The position numbers were made by a program, and so were the translations under genes. Of a DNA stretch of 34,124 nucleotides, positions 15,944 through 23,350 are shown piece after piece. The DNA comes from Actinomycetes bacterium (GTDB taxonomy: Bacteria > Actinomycetota > Actinomycetes > Actinomycetales > Dermatophilaceae): NCBI GenBank assembly GCA_029552065.1, contig JAKPEG010000149.1, forward strand, positions 1-34,124, read 5' to 3'. The first letter of the stretch is position 1, and each line of letters opens with the position of its first letter. The notes under the pieces are model-generated. The model made no database searches. It was not told the DNA's origin and was given only the letters and a program-made list of their open reading frames with translations.

Positions 15944-17908
15944 ATGACGACGTCGCACTATCCGCAGCCGACGGCATACCCGCCGTCCGTCGTCGCATCG
16001 ACGCCCCCCGGCGCCTCCCCTTTACCGGTTGTCGTCGTCGGCGCCGGACCGGTGGGGATGACTCTGGCCCTCGGCCTCGCCGCGCGAGGTATCCCGGTCA
16101 CCGTCCTCGAGGCGGCCGACCACGTGTCCTATGGCAGCCGGGCCATCTGCATCTCCCGGCACAGCCTCGAGGTTGCCGAGCGGCTGGGGTTCGCCGACCG
16201 GATCGAAGCGGTGGCCCTCCCCTGGATCGGAGGGCGCAGCTACTTCCGGTCGACCGAGGTGTTCACCTTCCGGATGCCCACGGGGGAGCACGACGTGCGC
16301 CCGCCGATGGTGAACATCGGTCAGTGTGAGCTCGAGCAGATGATCGTCGACCGGCTGCTCACCGAGCCGCTCGTCACGCTCCTCTGGCGGGCCGAGGTCA
16401 CCGGCTTCGACGACTCCGGCGAGCAGGTCGTCCTCGACCTGGCCACCGCCGACGGGCCCCGACAGCTGCGGGCCGCCTGGGTGGTCGCCGCCGACGGAGG
16501 ACGCAGCCGGATGCGGGAGCTCGCGGGGCTCACCCTCGAAGGCACGAGTTACGAGGGGCGTTACGTCATCGCCGACATCCACTGGCCGGTCGACCTGCCG
16601 GTCGAGCGTCGGGTCTGGTTCGACCCGCCGAGTAACCCCGGCTCGACGGTGCTCATGCACAAGCAGCCCGACGACATCTGGCGGATCGACTATCAGATCG
16701 CGGCCGACGCCGACCCGGAGGCCGAGTTGCAGGTCGACCGGATCACCGAGCGGATCACACGCCACCTCGACTGGCTGGGCAACGAAGTCCCCTGGACGCT
16801 GGAGTGGCACGGCCTCTATATGGCACACGCCCGTGCGCTCGACGACTTCGTCCACGGGCGGGTCGTCTTCGCCGGAGACGCCGCCCACCTCGTGCCGATC
16901 TTCGGCGTCCGCGGGCTCAACTCCGGGATCGAGGACGCCGAGACGCTCGCCTGGATGCTCGCAGCGGTCGTCGACGGGCGAGCCGACCCGGCACTCCTGC
17001 GGGCCTACGCCGTCGAGCGCCGGTCGGCCTGGGAGCAGAACGTCGCCAACGCCGGCAAGTCGACCCGGTTCATGACCCCCGGCAGCGACGGCCACCGGGT
17101 GACCCGCGAGGCGATCCTGCGGCTCGCCGCGGCATACCCGGATTTCGGTTTCCTCATCAACCCGCGGCAGTCGAGCGCGACCCACGCCCACACCTCGCCG
17201 CTCACCTGGCACGCGGACGAGCGCGCGCGCGGGACGCTGCCCGGCGACCCCGTCCCCGACTGGGCGGTCTCCGTCGACGGAGCAGACACGACGCTCAACC
17301 GCTTGCGCGGCAACGGTTTCGGCCTGCTCGCCTTCGGGACGGACACCAGCGGGTATGCCGCCCTGGTCGCCGCCGAGGCGCGGCTGGCCGACGCGCTCGC
17401 ACCGGAGACCTGCCGACTCGTCCTCGTGAATCCGCGGACTGACGGGGCGGCGGCCCCCGTGGTCACGCACCCCGTGGTCACGCACCCCGTGGTCGCAGAC
17501 CTCACGCTGCAGCGAGCGCTCGGTGCCGCCGACGGCGAGGTCTTCGTCGTGCGACCCGACGGCCTGTTGCTCGCCCGGCTCGCGGACCCGACCGCCCTCG
17601 ACGGGGTGCCCGAGTCGCTGCGCGCCGGACGAGCCCCCGCGGGGGGCCGGATGGCCGCGGAATGGCCCGACCCCACGCCACCGGCCGAGCGGCACCTCGA
17701 GCACCTGTGGCTCACCCTCTCGCGGGCGCTCGACACGGCCGGGCCGCAGGACCGCGAAGGGATGCTCACCCGGCTGGTCTTCCTCCTGGGCAACCTCGTC
17801 CCCGTCAACCGGCTGAGCTCGGCGATCGGCAGCGCGGTCGAACGGGGCAAGGACAAGGACACTGACGCGACCGCACGACCGGTGGGAGGCGACGATGGCA
17901 GACGGTGA
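15944..17908 (+). CDS. FAD-dependent aromatic-type monooxygenase
   Basis: This encodes 654 aa of the PheA/TfdB/MhpA-type group A flavoprotein monooxygenases. The dinucleotide-binding GxGxxG is at residues 33-38 (VVVVGAGPVGMTLALGL). The DG motif is in WVVAADGGRSRMRELAG and the second FAD motif is VVFAGDAAHLVPIFGVRGLNSGIEDAETLAW (Asp-312). A C-terminal thioredoxin-like extension follows, as in phenol hydroxylases. Such enzymes hydroxylate aromatic rings with NADPH and oxygen; the substrate cannot be read from sequence. I chose the ATG at 15944, with AGGAG 4 bases upstream, over an earlier in-frame GTG at 15893. Its end overlaps the thioesterase-like gene by 14 bases, so a shared catabolic or detoxification role is likely. 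Confidence 0.88.
   Translation: MTTSHYPQPTAYPPSVVASTPPGASPLPVVVVGAGPVGMTLALGLAARGIPVTVLEAADHVSYGSRAICISRHSLEVAERLGFADRIEAVALPWIGGRSYFRSTEVFTFRMPTGEHDVRPPMVNIGQCELEQMIVDRLLTEPLVTLLWRAEVTGFDDSGEQVVLDLATADGPRQLRAAWVVAADGGRSRMRELAGLTLEGTSYEGRYVIADIHWPVDLPVERRVWFDPPSNPGSTVLMHKQPDDIWRIDYQIAADADPEAELQVDRITERITRHLDWLGNEVPWTLEWHGLYMAHARALDDFVHGRVVFAGDAAHLVPIFGVRGLNSGIEDAETLAWMLAAVVDGRADPALLRAYAVERRSAWEQNVANAGKSTRFMTPGSDGHRVTREAILRLAAAYPDFGFLINPRQSSATHAHTSPLTWHADERARGTLPGDPVPDWAVSVDGADTTLNRLRGNGFGLLAFGTDTSGYAALVAAEARLADALAPETCRLVLVNPRTDGAAAPVVTHPVVTHPVVADLTLQRALGAADGEVFVVRPDGLLLARLADPTALDGVPESLRAGRAPAGGRMAAEWPDPTPPAERHLEHLWLTLSRALDTAGPQDREGMLTRLVFLLGNLVPVNRLSSAIGSAVERGKDKDTDATARPVGGDDGRR
17456..17498 (+). 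repeat. 15-bp tandem repeat (2.8 copies) in the monooxygenase gene
   Basis: CCCGTGGTCACGCAC occurs twice in tandem, followed by a partial third copy (CCCGTGGTCGCAG). It encodes PVVTH-PVVTH-PVVAD in the C-terminal domain. The length is a multiple of three, so expansion keeps the frame. Confidence 0.85.
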
Positions 17909-18848
17909 ACTGCCCGGCAGCGGGGCGGCGGGAGTCGGCGCCTGGGGAGCCCCGGCCGATCCCGACTTCGAGGAACTCGACAGCGACTTCGACCGGGCGA
18001 TCACGGTCACGCCGACCGATTCCCCGGACGAGTTCGTCGCCGACCTGCCCGCCTCGTGGCGCGTGCACAAGGGGCCGATCAACGGCGGGCTCACCGTGTC
18101 GGTGGCCCTCAAGGGGCTCGTCGAACGCCTCCGTGGGCAACTGGGCCACCCGGACCCGCTCTGCGTGAGCGCCTTCTATCTCGCGGCTGCCGACCCGGGG
18201 CCCACCGAGGTACGCACGGAGGTCATCCGGGCCGGTCGGTCGATGTCGACCGGCCAGGCGAGCGTGTGGCAGCCGGGACGGGACGGCAGACCGCTCGAGC
18301 GGTTGCGCGCCATCGCGACCTTCGCCGACCTCGGGTCGGTGGCCGACGACGCGCGGACGGTCGCGCGGCCGCCCTATCTGCCGCCGCCGCAGGAGTGCGT
18401 GCCGATCAGCGACCTTGCGGGCTATCCGCACGACGAGGTCGAGGTCATGCAGCACTACGACATGCGGATCGACCCCGACACGACGGGCGGGCCGGACGGA
18501 CGACCGACCGGCCTCGGGCAGTTGCGGGCGTGGTTCCGGATGAGCGACGGGCGCGAGCCGAGTGCCCTCATGCTGCCGCTCGTCGTCGACGCCTTCCCGC
18601 CGATCGCCTGGGACCTCGGGGTTTCCGGCTGGGTCCCCACCCTCGAACTCACCGTGCACGTGCGCGCCCGCCCGGCACCGGGCTGGCTGCGGGTGGAGAT
18701 CACCTCGACCAACCTGGCCGGCGGCTTCGTCGAGGAGGACGCCGAGGTGTGGGACTCCGCCGACCGGATGGTCGCCCAGGCCCGCCAGCTCGCCAAGGTC
18801 ATCCACGGCCCCGCGTCGGTGCCCATCGGCCACGGCTGGGTGGTGTGA
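17895..18848 (+). CDS. Acyl-CoA thioesterase-like double-hotdog protein
   Basis: This 317-aa protein is of the TesB-like thioesterase family. The N-terminal hotdog domain contains ASWRVHKGPINGGLTVSVALKGL, then a central strand VSAFYLAAADPGPTEVRTEVIRAGRSMSTGQASVWQ. The second hotdog domain has LPLVVDAFPPIAWDLG, WVPTLELTVHVRARP and GWLRVEITSTNLAGGFVEEDAEVWDSADRMVAQARQLAKV. This is the usual actinobacterial 'thioesterase family protein' layout, expected to hydrolyse acyl-CoA thioesters in the cytoplasm. GGGAGG lies 5 bases before the ATG, inside the end of the monooxygenase gene, so the two are coupled. Confidence 0.86.
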   Translation: MADGELPGSGAAGVGAWGAPADPDFEELDSDFDRAITVTPTDSPDEFVADLPASWRVHKGPINGGLTVSVALKGLVERLRGQLGHPDPLCVSAFYLAAADPGPTEVRTEVIRAGRSMSTGQASVWQPGRDGRPLERLRAIATFADLGSVADDARTVARPPYLPPPQECVPISDLAGYPHDEVEVMQHYDMRIDPDTTGGPDGRPTGLGQLRAWFRMSDGREPSALMLPLVVDAFPPIAWDLGVSGWVPTLELTVHVRARPAPGWLRVEITSTNLAGGFVEEDAEVWDSADRMVAQARQLAKVIHGPASVPIGHGWVV

Positions 18849-18900
18849 GCGCGGCTCGGTGGTGTCGCGCGCACTCGTCGCGGTGAGCATTCGCGCTGTG

Positions 18901-18916
18901 ACAACGAGAAGCGGAG
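18901..18916 (+). repeat. Left copy of 16-bp direct repeat (possible att site)
   Basis: ACAACGAGAAGCGGAG is identical to 20210-20225, where it covers the 3' end of tRNA-Ser(UGA) plus 11 flanking bases. The two copies bracket the NYN island. It could be a remnant integration duplication. Confidence 0.5.
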
Positions 18917-19030
18917 TTCATCGGAAGGCTTTCAAGCCCGACGTGCTTAGCCCCTGGCCCTGTTGAGGAACTTGGCGTTGGTACTCCCGCAGGAGGCGCC
19001 TCAGGCGCGGTCGGTTGCCCAGGAGCACAT

Positions 19031-19258
19031 GTGAATGCGCGAGCCTGCGCGCAAGTCATGACGCTGACTCGCTCGGGAATGACATTGGGCAGCGACGGCC
19101 GGGATATTGTCCGCATCTATCGGCTCGGGTCCGAGATCGCGAAGGTCGTCAACGCGGTACTGAGGCCCAGCCCCTCCGGCGACGAGATCCTGCGTCAGAG
19201 TCTGGGCACGGACGCGCAGCAGACCCTCGCTCGAATCCGGGAGTTGGTCTGTCCGTGA
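19031..19258 (+). CDS. 75-aa hypothetical protein coupled to the NYN gene
   Basis: The GTG at 19031 has AGGAG 5 bases upstream; in-frame ATGs at 19058 and 19079 are alternatives. The C-terminal 55 residues (GRDIVRIYRLGSEIAKVVNAV, then DEILRQSLGTDAQQTLARIRELV) look helical. I recognise no family. The stop overlaps the GTG of the NYN gene as GTGA, so the two are translated together. Base composition is visibly less GC-rich than the flanks, in line with the rest of this small island. Confidence 0.55.
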   Translation: MNARACAQVMTLTRSGMTLGSDGRDIVRIYRLGSEIAKVVNAVLRPSPSGDEILRQSLGTDAQQTLARIRELVCP

Positions 19259-20006
19259 CGCAACGGCGACTGGTGCGCGTAGGCGTCTACGTCGATGCCT
19301 ACAACCTCTACTACGGCGGACGCGCGCTGTGCGGTCGTGCGGCCGCAGGCTGGCGATGGCTCGACGTTCGTGGGCTGGCTCTCAACGCGATCGCCACGCA
19401 AGGGAGTTGGTCCGTGAGCAACCTTGAGCATGTCGTCTACTGCACAGCAAGAGTCGACGCAGTCACGAACCCGGGTGGACATCGCGACCAGGACGTCATC
19501 TCAAGGCGCTACTAGCGTCCGGCAGCGTCGACTGGGTGGAGTACGGGAACTACGTGGCACGCACCAAGACGGGACTCTTGGCCACCGAGAACTCGGTCAC
19601 TGGACGACCAACGGTAACAACCTCTGCCTGGCCTGTCATGGTTCAGGACGGGGCTGGGAGGGCAGTGAGGGACGCGCGCTTCCTCGTCAAGTACCTGCAT
19701 CTTGAAGAGAAGGGCAGTGACGTTAACGTCGCCGCGCACCTCCTGACCGACGCCCTTGATGGGCGCATCGACGGCGCGGTCGTGATCTCCAACGACAGTG
19801 ACTTGGCCCTGCCCATACGGCAGGTTCGCGAGCGGATTCCCCTCGGACTCGTCAACCCGAGGGGTGGGCCCACGGCGGGCGGTCTGCGCGGCTCGAAGGA
19901 AGAGGGAGTGGGTGGTCACTGGTGGTGGAAGCTGCAGGAGAGCGCGTTCCGTTCGAACCAGCTCACCGACCCGGCGGGGGGGCAGCGAAGACCACCAGGT
20001 TGGTGA
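19255..20006 (+). pseudogene. NYN-domain (PIN-like) ribonuclease gene with a -1 frameshift
   Basis: NYN proteins are PIN-fold metal-dependent RNases. The first frame (19255-19515) gives RVGVYVDAYNLYYGGRALCG with the first catalytic Asp and ends in RDQDVISRRY and a stop. The second frame (GTG at 19536 onward; alignable from 19500) continues with LKALLASGSVDWVEYGNYVA, then TSAWPVMVQDG, EEKGSDVNVAAHLLTDAL and AVVISNDSDLALPI, the remaining acidic active-site motifs. Adding one T after 19497 would restore GAC-GTC-TAT-CTC-AAG (DVYLK) and join the frames exactly. The C-terminus (GVGGHWWWKLQESAF, then PPGW) is intact. So this is either a recently broken gene or a single-base sequencing error. The parent protein would be about 250 aa. 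Confidence 0.82.
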
Positions 20007-20086
20007 CCGTGGGTGTTCCACAGGAGAGAGGAGGGTGCGTAGTGTTCCCAACTGTCCCCAAGAGTGGGTAGACTAGGCACCTACTC

Positions 20087-20114
20087 ACCCGGCCCCTCGT
20101 GGGCCGGGTCTTTT
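20087..20114 (+). terminator. Rho-independent terminator after the NYN gene
   Basis: ACCCGGCCC and GGGCCGGGT form a 9-bp stem with a CTCGT loop, followed by CTTTTC. This is the only clear T-tract terminator in the window. TAGACT, a -10-like hexamer, lies at about 20070, shortly before it. Confidence 0.8.
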
Positions 20115-20209
20115 CATGTCCGCTCCCGCCGACCCGTGACTCAGACGGCGGCGGTCCGACCCCCCAGGCCGTGTCGCCGTCGGAGACTTCTCCCAATGTT
20201 GTTGAAATC

Positions 20210-20225
20210 ACAACGAGAAGCGGAG
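20210..20225 (+). repeat. Right copy of 16-bp direct repeat at the tRNA-Ser 3' end
   Basis: ACAACGAGAAGCGGAG overlaps the last five bases of tRNA-Ser(UGA), counting the discriminator, and matches 18901-18916. ACAAC and GAGAAG also pair with GTTGT (20199-20203) and CTTCTC (20188-20193), so part of this copy lies in a hairpin just 3' of the tRNA. Confidence 0.5.
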
Positions 20226-20307
20226 GGCGTGGGATTCGAACCCACGTGACGGTTGCCCGCCAAGCGGTTTTCAAGACCGCCGCACTCGGCCACTATGCGA
20301 GCCCTCC
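20221..20307 (-). tRNA. tRNA-Ser (anticodon UGA)
   Basis: This is an 87-nt type II tRNA on the minus strand. The acceptor is GGAGGGC/GCCCTCC with discriminator G. The anticodon loop CTTGAAA sits between CGGT and ACCG arms, giving anticodon UGA. The long variable arm is TGGCGGGCAACCGTCA and the T-arm GTGGGTTCGAATCCCAC. CCA is not encoded. TAGGCT (20349-20344 on minus) is a possible -10 box. Confidence 0.96.
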
Positions 20308-20649
20308 CGTGCCGCGCAGCGCTGGGCGACCGCGGCGCGAGCCAGCCTAACGGGCCGCGGCCCTGCCCCGCTGGGTGCAAGCGACCGGGGCCGCACAGCA
20401 GGGATGACGGCGCGACGAACGGGGGAGAGCGTTCGTCACGCCGCATCCGGCCGACGCCGCGGGTGTCGCCCACAGAGCCGATCCGAGGAGTGTGCACCGG
20501 GCCGGACAGATACCCCGCGCGAGGCGGTGACGGAACCGGCGACCGCGCGGCATACATCCGGTATCTGGGCTCGCGCGCAGGTCTCCTGACAGGACGAGGA
20601 CCCCTGGCCTAGGCTCGGAGTCCAGTCCCATCTCCCCTTCGAGGACCCG
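20308..20649. other. Gene-free region between tRNA-Ser and the protease operon
   Basis: No supportable gene lies in these 342 bases. They hold the presumed tRNA promoter on minus, one CGGCATAC word (20548), and the promoter of the subtilase operon near the right end. Confidence 0.6.
20586..20615 (+). promoter_or_regulatory. Probable promoter of the subtilase-sigma-CHAT operon
   Basis: CTGACA (20586-20591), an 18-base spacer and TAGGCT (20610-20615) fit the housekeeping sigma pattern. Transcription would begin near 20622 and leave a leader of about 28 bases. CGAGGACC provides a ribosome binding site before the ATG at 20650. Confidence 0.55.
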
Positions 20650-22260
20650 ATGACCACCGCCCGCCCGCCGCAGGTCGCCGTCCCCCCGCTGAGCGCGACG
20701 CCGCCTCCCGCGCAGGTGTCGCCGGAGGTCGCGACGCGCTACGGCGCGCGCGTGCTCGACCCCGTGTCCGCTATGCGTATGCCGGGTGGCGGCGCCCCCG
20801 GCAGCACCGTCTACGTGGGTGACCGGTTGCTGGTCCGGGCGACCCCCGGGCGGGCCCTCGACGACACGACCAGGGCGATCGACAAGGTCACCTCCGACTT
20901 CGGGGTGCGGGCCCGGCTCGTCGTCACACCCGGGCCCGGGGGCACCAAGTCGCTGCACCCCGCCGCGCTCGACGTGCTGCAGCGCCACTGGGTTCAGCAG
21001 GTCTCCCTGCACCCCGACGAGGGCCAACCCGCCCTCCCCGTCGACGCCTGGCCGGTGCTGCGGACCGTGCAAGACAGGGCTGCGGAGACCGGAGCACCCC
21101 TCGCCCTCGACCACCTCATGACCTCTGCGCCCGCGATCGGGGGCACCCCCTATTGGGTGGGGACCCCCTATTGGGTCGGCACTCCCTATTGGGTAGGGAC
21201 CCCCTATTGGGTCGGCACCGGGTCGCCGGCGAGCGAATACGCCCGGCCGGGCGGCGGCGGCCGCTCGCCCGTGAGCCTCGTGCTGCCCGATCCCGCGCTG
21301 CGGGCCGCCAAGGTCAAGCGGGCGCCGGTCGTCGCGGTGCCGGACACCGGGCTGGGCACCCACCCGTGGTTCCCGGCCGGCGGCAGCGCGACGAGCGAGG
21401 TCAGCTGGGCCGGGATGCGGCTCGGCCTCGGCGGGCCGGCAGGCGGCGACTACACCGCGCCCCCGGGCAACCCGCTCGACCCCGTGATCGGCTCGGACAC
21501 CGGCCACGGCACCTTCATCGCCGGGCTCGTGCGCCAGCTGTGTCCGCAGGCACGAATCCTCGCGATCCCGGTCATGGGCGACGACGGCGTCGTGCCCGAG
21601 AGCTGCCTCATCAACACGCTCGCCCTGCTCCTCGCCCGCCACCGCGAGGCGCTCGAGAACGGCGACCCGGAGGGCCTCGTCGACGTGCTGTCGCTCTCGC
21701 TCGGCTACTACCACGAACAGGCCGGCGACGCGTCGATGGACGCCCCGCTCGGGGCCCTCCTGCGCGACTTCGGCGAGCACGGGGTCGCCGTCGTGGCGGC
21801 CGCCGGCAACTCCTCGACGCTCGCCCCCATGTACCCCGCAGGCTTGGCCACGCCCCTCGCCGACGTGCCCGAGGACCGGGTGCCGCTGGCCAGTGTCGGC
21901 GCACGCAACCCCGACGGCACGACCGTCGCGTTCTTCTCCAACGACGGGCCGTGGGTGACCACCTTTCGCGCGGGCAGCAACCTCGTGAGCACCTTCCCCA
22001 CCGACGTCACCGCTTCGGCCCAGGCCTCGGCCCGGGTCGACTACGCCGGACGCGCCCGCACGACCATCGACCCCGACGACTACCGCGGCGGCTTCGCCAC
22101 CTGGAGCGGCACGTCCTTCGCCGCCCCCGTGCTCGCCGGCGAGATCGCGGCTGCGATCGCCGCTCGGGACGACGTCGCGGCGATCGACCGGGCAACGGCG
22201 GTCGCGCGCGGACGTGCGTGCATGAGCGCGGTCATCGAGGAATGGAAGGAGACCCCGTGA
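20650..22260 (+). CDS. Cytoplasmic-type subtilisin-like serine protease (S8) with GTPYWV repeat
   Basis: This encodes 536 aa. The full catalytic set of the S8 family is present: D232 in VVAVPDTGLG, H286 in DTGHGTFIAG, the oxyanion N387 in AAAGNSS and S489 in WSGTSFAAPV. There is no signal peptide or membrane segment, so it should act in the cytoplasm. Residues about 50-160 form an alpha/beta N-domain (RLLVRATPGRALDDTTRAI) that could act like a propeptide. Between this and the catalytic domain sits a four-fold perfect GTPYWV repeat (165-188), which I do not know from other subtilases. It leads a four-gene operon whose genes overlap at every junction with a sigma factor, a small protein and a CHAT protease. 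A regulatory or self-activating protease role is inferred. Confidence 0.92.
   Translation: MTTARPPQVAVPPLSATPPPAQVSPEVATRYGARVLDPVSAMRMPGGGAPGSTVYVGDRLLVRATPGRALDDTTRAIDKVTSDFGVRARLVVTPGPGGTKSLHPAALDVLQRHWVQQVSLHPDEGQPALPVDAWPVLRTVQDRAAETGAPLALDHLMTSAPAIGGTPYWVGTPYWVGTPYWVGTPYWVGTGSPASEYARPGGGGRSPVSLVLPDPALRAAKVKRAPVVAVPDTGLGTHPWFPAGGSATSEVSWAGMRLGLGGPAGGDYTAPPGNPLDPVIGSDTGHGTFIAGLVRQLCPQARILAIPVMGDDGVVPESCLINTLALLLARHREALENGDPEGLVDVLSLSLGYYHEQAGDASMDAPLGALLRDFGEHGVAVVAAAGNSSTLAPMYPAGLATPLADVPEDRVPLASVGARNPDGTTVAFFSNDGPWVTTFRAGSNLVSTFPTDVTASAQASARVDYAGRARTTIDPDDYRGGFATWSGTSFAAPVLAGEIAAAIAARDDVAAIDRATAVARGRACMSAVIEEWKETP
21142..21213 (+). repeat. Four tandem 18-bp units encoding GTPYWV
   Basis: Each unit is GGS-ACY-CCC-TAT-TGG-GTN. 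Units 2 and 4 are identical at DNA level. Units 1 and 3 both start GGC and differ only at third codon positions, which suggests that a 36-bp pair was duplicated. All four use TAT for tyrosine although nearby genes favour TAC. All substitutions are silent, so the peptide repeat is apparently held by selection. Confidence 0.93.
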
Positions 22261-22859
22261 ACGCCGACGCCTCCGCGGGCCTGGCCGCCCGTGCTGCCGC
22301 CGCTTTCGCGGCATACCAGGGGGGTGACCGCGAGCGGATGGGCGAACTCGTCGACCTGCTCACCCCCGTGCTCTGGCACACCGCGAGATCCCAGCGCCTG
22401 GACCACCAACGCAGCGAGGATGTCATCCAGACTGCGTGGATCCGGCTCGTCGAACGCGCCGACGGCATCCAGGACGCCCAGGCGGTGCTCGCCTGGCTCA
22501 TCACGACGGTCCGCCGCGAGGCGTGGCGGGTCCTCAAGCAGGAGGGTCGGGCGCTGCCGAGCGACGACCTGGGCGACGACGACGTCCGCGAGGACGCCCC
22601 CCGCAACGAGGACGCGCTCGACCCCGCGGTCGCCGCGGTCCTGCACGACGACCAGCGGCGGCTGTGGCAGCACATCCACACCCTGTCCCAGCGTTGCCAA
22701 GCGCTCCTGCGGATCATCGCCTTCGTCGACCGCCCGGACTACGGCGCGGTCTCCGAAGCGCTCGGTATGCCGGTCGGCTCGATCGGCCCCACCCGCGGCA
22801 GGTGCCTGGCCAAGTTGCGCGCGGCCCTGTCCGGCGACCCCACGTGGAGCGCCTCATGA
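22257..22859 (+). CDS. Sigma-70 family RNA polymerase sigma factor (ECF-like)
   Basis: This encodes 200 aa. The region 2 helix reads SEDVIQTAWIRLVERADGIQDAQAVLAWLITTVRREAWRVLKQEGR, containing the -10 recognition segment. An acidic linker (DDLGDDDVRED) follows, then region 4 with LSQRCQALLRIIAF and the helix-turn-helix YGAVSEALGMPVGSIGPTRGRCLAKLRAAL. There is no region 1 or 3, as in ECF factors. The GTG start overlaps the subtilase stop (GTGA), with AAGGAG 5 bases upstream. Its own stop overlaps the ATG of the next gene (ATGA). No zinc-binding anti-sigma gene follows, so control is probably exerted by an operon neighbour. Confidence 0.93.
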   Translation: MNADASAGLAARAAAAFAAYQGGDRERMGELVDLLTPVLWHTARSQRLDHQRSEDVIQTAWIRLVERADGIQDAQAVLAWLITTVRREAWRVLKQEGRALPSDDLGDDDVREDAPRNEDALDPAVAAVLHDDQRRLWQHIHTLSQRCQALLRIIAFVDRPDYGAVSEALGMPVGSIGPTRGRCLAKLRAALSGDPTWSAS

Positions 22860-23350
22860 GCCCCGACCTGCGGGCCGACGCGCCCCTCGACGACACCGAC
22901 GCGCACGTGCTGCGGGAGATCCGTGAGATCCACTCCCGGACCGACCCGATGCCCAGCGACCTCACGGATCGGATCAAGTTCGAGCTCACTCTTGCGGCCC
23001 TGCACGCCGAGGTCGCCGAGCTCCAGCAGCTGACCCTCGCCGGTGTCCGCGACGACGACCGGTTCACCCCGGCCGAGTCGGTGACCTTCGCCAGCTCGAC
23101 GATGAGCCTCATGGTGACGGTGGGTCCGGCCGGTGAGGGCGTGCCGCCCGACACGGTGCGCATCGACGGCTGGGTGACCGGAGCGGCCGCGGCGGTCGAG
23201 CTGCGGGTCGGCACGACGAGCCTGCTCGCCGAGGTCGACGAGACCGGCCGGTTCGTCCTCGACGGGGTCCCCCACGGCAGCGCGCGATTCGTCCTGCGCC
23301 CGGCCGATCCCGACGAGCGGCCGGTCATCACCCCGACCGTCGAGATCTAG
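22856..23350 (+). CDS. 164-aa protein of unknown function, possible sigma partner
   Basis: The N-terminal half is charged and helical (HVLREIREIHSRTDPMPSDLT, then FELTLAALHAEVAELQQLTL), and PSDLTDRIKFEL is a recognisable linear motif. The C-terminal half looks like a small beta-sandwich (VRIDGWVTGAAAAVELRV, ETGRFVLDGVPHGSARFVLRPAD) similar in pattern to carboxypeptidase-regulatory-like folds. There is no signal peptide, membrane segment or HxxxCxxC anti-sigma motif. It overlaps the sigma gene by four bases and abuts the CHAT gene. Its position between sigma factor and protease makes it the best candidate for an inhibitor or a cleavage substrate; this is inference only. Confidence 0.7.
   Translation: MSPDLRADAPLDDTDAHVLREIREIHSRTDPMPSDLTDRIKFELTLAALHAEVAELQQLTLAGVRDDDRFTPAESVTFASSTMSLMVTVGPAGEGVPPDTVRIDGWVTGAAAAVELRVGTTSLLAEVDETGRFVLDGVPHGSARFVLRPADPDERPVITPTVEI

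Noticed and set aside
18993..19002. GAGGCGCCTC palindrome before the 75-aa gene
   Set aside because: A 10-bp GC-only palindrome is common by chance at this base composition. No promoter elements are placed around it.
19498..19530. Programmed -1 frameshift in the NYN gene
   Set aside because: No slippery heptamer or downstream stimulatory hairpin is visible. A lost base or sequencing error is simpler.
20060..20115. Possible stand-alone small RNA (TAGACT box followed by terminator)
   Set aside because: The putative transcript would be only about 35 nt and mostly the terminator hairpin. It is better read as the end of the NYN transcript.
21142..21213. Possible CRISPR-like array
   Set aside because: The 18-bp units are contiguous, with no spacers, and in frame within the protease gene. 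No CRISPR repeats or cas genes are present in the window.
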